From: Actinomycetes bacterium | GTDB taxonomy: Bacteria; Actinomycetota; Acidimicrobiia; Acidimicrobiales; RAAP-2 | Reading direction: 5' to 3' | Assembly (NCBI GenBank): GCA_021782915.1 | Contig: JAJXUK010000004.1 | Location: forward strand, 1-64,000 | DNA: 64,000 nucleotides | Shown: in pieces, positions 62,235 through 64,000 of the stretch | Layout: the number at the start of each line of letters is the position of its first letter | Position numbering within the stretch: the first letter of the stretch is position 1 | The notes under the pieces: generated by a model | The model's input: the letters and a program-made list of their open reading frames with translations, nothing else | What the model was told of the DNA's origin: nothing | Databases searched by the model: none | Made by a program: the position numbers and the translations under genes

Positions 62235-63574
62235 CCTTCCGCGCCCGCGTTATCTCCGCCACCGTCGGTGTGGCGGCCCTGGCCGTGCTCCTGGCCTGTC
62301 TGGCCTCGTTTCTGACCGCGCGCAACGCGCTGCTGCACTCCGTGGACGAGTCGCTGTACCAGGCCGCACAGACCACGGCGGGCCACCAGGTCGGCGAGGA
62401 GTCCCAGGTGACCGGGGCCTTCTTCGAGCTGGTCTTCGCCAGCGGCCAGACCGTGCCCAAGTCCAACGTTCCCATCGACGCGATCATCAAGAAGGTGGCC
62501 ACGGGCAAGCAGGGCGAGCTCATCCGCACGGTGCAGTTCGGCGGCCAGTACTACCGCGAGCTGATCATGCCGCTGCCGGCGCACTCGGTGGTGGCCTGTG
62601 AGACCGGGCTCTGCGAGATCCCCACCACCTCGGCCCAGCTCTTCGTGGTCAACATCACCGGCCAGGAGACCGAGCTGCGCCACCTGGTGCGCACGCTTCT
62701 GATCGTGGCCGTCGCGGGCCTGGCGCTCTCGCTGATCCTGGGCTTCGTCATCGCGCGCACCGCCCTGCACCCGCTGGAGGAGGTCACCGACGAGATCGAG
62801 CGCGTCGCCGAGACCAGCGACATGGACTACCGCGTCGACGAGGGCGGCCCGGATGAGCTGGGGCGGCTGCGACGCGTCTTTAACCGACTGCTCGCCTCGG
62901 TCTCCAACAGTCAGTACCTGCAGCGCCAGCTCGTGCTCGACGCCTCCCACGAGCTGCGCACGCCGCTGACGTCGCTGCGCACCAACGCCCAGGTGCTACG
63001 TCGAGCGCGGGATCTCTCACCCGAGGACCTGCGCCAGCTGACCGACGACATGGTGGCCCAGGTCGACGAACTGGCCGCGCTCGTGACGGACCTCGGCGAG
63101 CTGGCCCGTGGCGAGCGCAGCGAGGGAGAACCCGAGCACCTTCGCCTGGACGAGTGCGTGGACGAGTGCGTGGACACGGCTCGCACGCACGCGCGCGTCA
63201 AGGACATCACCATCGAGGCCACCGTGGACGCCTCGACGGTGCTCGCCCGGCGCGACCGCCTCGTGCGGGCGGTGTCCAACCTGCTCACGAACGCCGTGAA
63301 GTTCACGCCGGTCGGCGGACGCATCGAGGTGTCGAGTTACGACGGGGTCATCACCGTGTCGGACTCGGGCCCCGGCATCGCCGACGAGGACCGTGCCCAC
63401 GTCTTCGAGCGATTCTGGCGCTCGGCCCAGGCGCGATCCCTCCCGGGCTCGGGCCTCGGACTGTCCATCGTGGCCCAGGTCGTCGACGAGCTCGGCGGCA
63501 CGGTCGTCGTGGATCGCGATCCGCTCCTCGGCGGCGCCCGCTTCACGGTCAGCCTGCCCACGATCGAGGACTGA
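62231..63574 (+). CDS. Sensor histidine kinase (MprB-like)
   Basis: A 447-residue membrane kinase. First helix near 8-30, an outer sensor domain to ~150 with two Cys (VACETGLCEIP), second helix ~152-175, HAMP segment (HPLEEVTDEIERVAETSDMDYRV), H-box with His240 (DASHELRTPLTSLRTN), N-box SNLLTNAVKFTP, G1 SDSGPGIADED and G2 PGSGLGLSIVAQVV. The pair with the upstream regulator is a standard operon. The disulphide-prone Cys pair in the outer domain may sense redox or envelope state. Confidence 0.94.
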   Translation: MTFRARVISATVGVAALAVLLACLASFLTARNALLHSVDESLYQAAQTTAGHQVGEESQVTGAFFELVFASGQTVPKSNVPIDAIIKKVATGKQGELIRTVQFGGQYYRELIMPLPAHSVVACETGLCEIPTTSAQLFVVNITGQETELRHLVRTLLIVAVAGLALSLILGFVIARTALHPLEEVTDEIERVAETSDMDYRVDEGGPDELGRLRRVFNRLLASVSNSQYLQRQLVLDASHELRTPLTSLRTNAQVLRRARDLSPEDLRQLTDDMVAQVDELAALVTDLGELARGERSEGEPEHLRLDECVDECVDTARTHARVKDITIEATVDASTVLARRDRLVRAVSNLLTNAVKFTPVGGRIEVSSYDGVITVSDSGPGIADEDRAHVFERFWRSAQARSLPGSGLGLSIVAQVVDELGGTVVVDRDPLLGGARFTVSLPTIED

Positions 63575-63616
63575 ACTTCTATCGAACTTCTTAGGCATCG
63601 CCACCGCCTTCCTTAG
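63573..63616 (+). promoter_or_regulatory. Second copy of the candidate response-regulator site
   Basis: GAACTTC occurs twice, 11 bases apart (63573-63579 and 63584-63590), then TTCTTAGGCATCG (63588-63600) and CTTAG (63612-63616). It lies upstream of the 63651 gene, a likely target. Confidence 0.45.
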
Positions 63617-63650
63617 CCGGCGATGACACACTTGATGACGAGGAAGTTTG

Positions 63651-63992
63651 ATGACGCCCCGGCCCCGGACCCCCCAACTGCGCGACAAGCGCTTCGCCCG
63701 CGTGCGCCGCATCACCCAGGCGGTCCTCATTGGCTCGGGCGTGGCCAGTGGGCTCTTCGTGGGCTACGCCGCCAGCATCGCCAAGCCCCTCGTGCCCGTT
63801 CCCACCACGACGCCCCAGGCCCCGACGCCGACGAGCTCGAGCACACCCACCACGGTGGCACGCTCGGGCGACGACTCCTCCGCCCCGGCCAGCACCCCGG
63901 CCAGCACCCCATCCAACGCGCCGGCCCCCGCGCCGAGCACCCCGACGACGACCTGCTACACGACGCCTTCGGGGACGCAGGTCTGCTACTAG
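63651..63992 (+). CDS. Membrane-anchored Pro/Thr/Ser-rich small protein
   Basis: A 113-residue protein. A basic start (RPRTPQLRDKRFARVRR), one helix (AVLIGSGVASGLFVGYAASIA), then a Pro/Thr/Ser/Ala-rich extracytoplasmic stretch (VPTTTPQAPTPTSSSTPTT type) and an end C-Y-T-T-P-S-G-T-Q-V-C-Y with two Cys. GAGGA supports ATG 63651. It lacks catalytic features and may be a membrane-wall linker or a small partner of the next gene. Its upstream region holds the second copy of the two-component site, so it may be regulated by that system. Confidence 0.7.
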   Translation: MTPRPRTPQLRDKRFARVRRITQAVLIGSGVASGLFVGYAASIAKPLVPVPTTTPQAPTPTSSSTPTTVARSGDDSSAPASTPASTPSNAPAPAPSTPTTTCYTTPSGTQVCY

Positions 63993-63997
63993 CAGCC

Positions 63998-64000
63998 ATG
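63998..64000 (+). other. Possible start of the next gene at the window edge
   Basis: An ATG is the last codon of the window, 5 bases after the preceding stop. It may begin a co-transcribed gene, but nothing of the product is visible. Confidence 0.2.

Overview
This is a 64 kb piece of a high-GC actinobacterial chromosome, most likely from the class Acidimicrobiia or a close relative. The evidence is the high GC content, the many GTG starts, the coenzyme F420 genes (cofD, cofE, an F420-type luciferase-like oxidoreductase), and the order mfd - parvulin-like foldase - mazG - eno - ftsB - DUF501/ppx, which matches the mycobacterial Rv1020-Rv1026 region. No phage, CRISPR array, plasmid origin or defence system was seen. 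Almost everything is compact vertical-type chromosome; only the first ~2.2 kb (the end of an IS481-like element, an aldo/keto reductase, one weak ORF and empty DNA) looks like an accessory patch.

Layout. 1-2.2 kb: IS edge and low-density DNA. 2.0-3.9 kb: a 21-codon leader ORF and a divergent NRAMP metal transporter. 4-8 kb: secreted Gly/His protein, DUF2079 membrane protein, HAD phosphatase, conserved cytosolic protein. 8-13.8 kb: YghZ-type reductase, DUF6295 protein, dienelactone hydrolase, MFS and APC transporters, GNAT enzyme. 13.9-20.6 kb: surface polymer genes (tandem GT2, YfhO-like protein, CapA, phosphodiester glycosidase). 20.7-25.1 kb: ppk2, LLM oxidoreductase, archaeal-type riboflavin synthase, hydrolase, thiolase. 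25.1-29.8 kb: Trm112-like protein, manB, PTPS-related membrane protein, CPBP protease. ftsH stands alone at 29.9-31.8 kb. 31.8-41.3 kb: a seven-gene minus-strand operon of overlapping genes for envelope glycans (serine hydrolase, three GT4, SDR epimerase, large GT2/membrane protein, DUF5719). 41.3-44.8 kb: cofD-cofE converging on manC and an anchored protein. 45-47.5 kb: DUF3054, a tRNA with anticodon UAA, a RipA-like NlpC/P60 hydrolase, an ALG5-like GT2. 47.5-60.4 kb: a long minus-strand housekeeping block (glmU-prs-rplY-pth-mfd-foldase-mazG-eno-ftsB-DUF501/ppx-acetyltransferase). 60.5-64 kb: hydrolase, tRNA-Gln, a two-component system and an anchored Pro/Thr-rich protein.

How it works together. 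manB and manC supply GDP-mannose, the SDR enzyme may convert it to a deoxy sugar, and at least six glycosyltransferases plus several large GT-C-like membrane proteins build an envelope polysaccharide; CapA and the phosphodiester glycosidase-like protein act outside the membrane. Riboflavin (RibC) and F420 (CofD, CofE) synthesis feed the deazaflavin/flavin enzymes.

The most unusual features are the archaeal-type riboflavin synthase, a DUF501-exopolyphosphatase fusion, a GlmU without its acetyltransferase half, a class I tRNA with a UAA anticodon, a proline-rich leader ORF before a metal transporter with altered metal-site motifs, and a recurring TAnnnT-N6/7-RTG arrangement that predicts leaderless mRNAs for about 15 genes.
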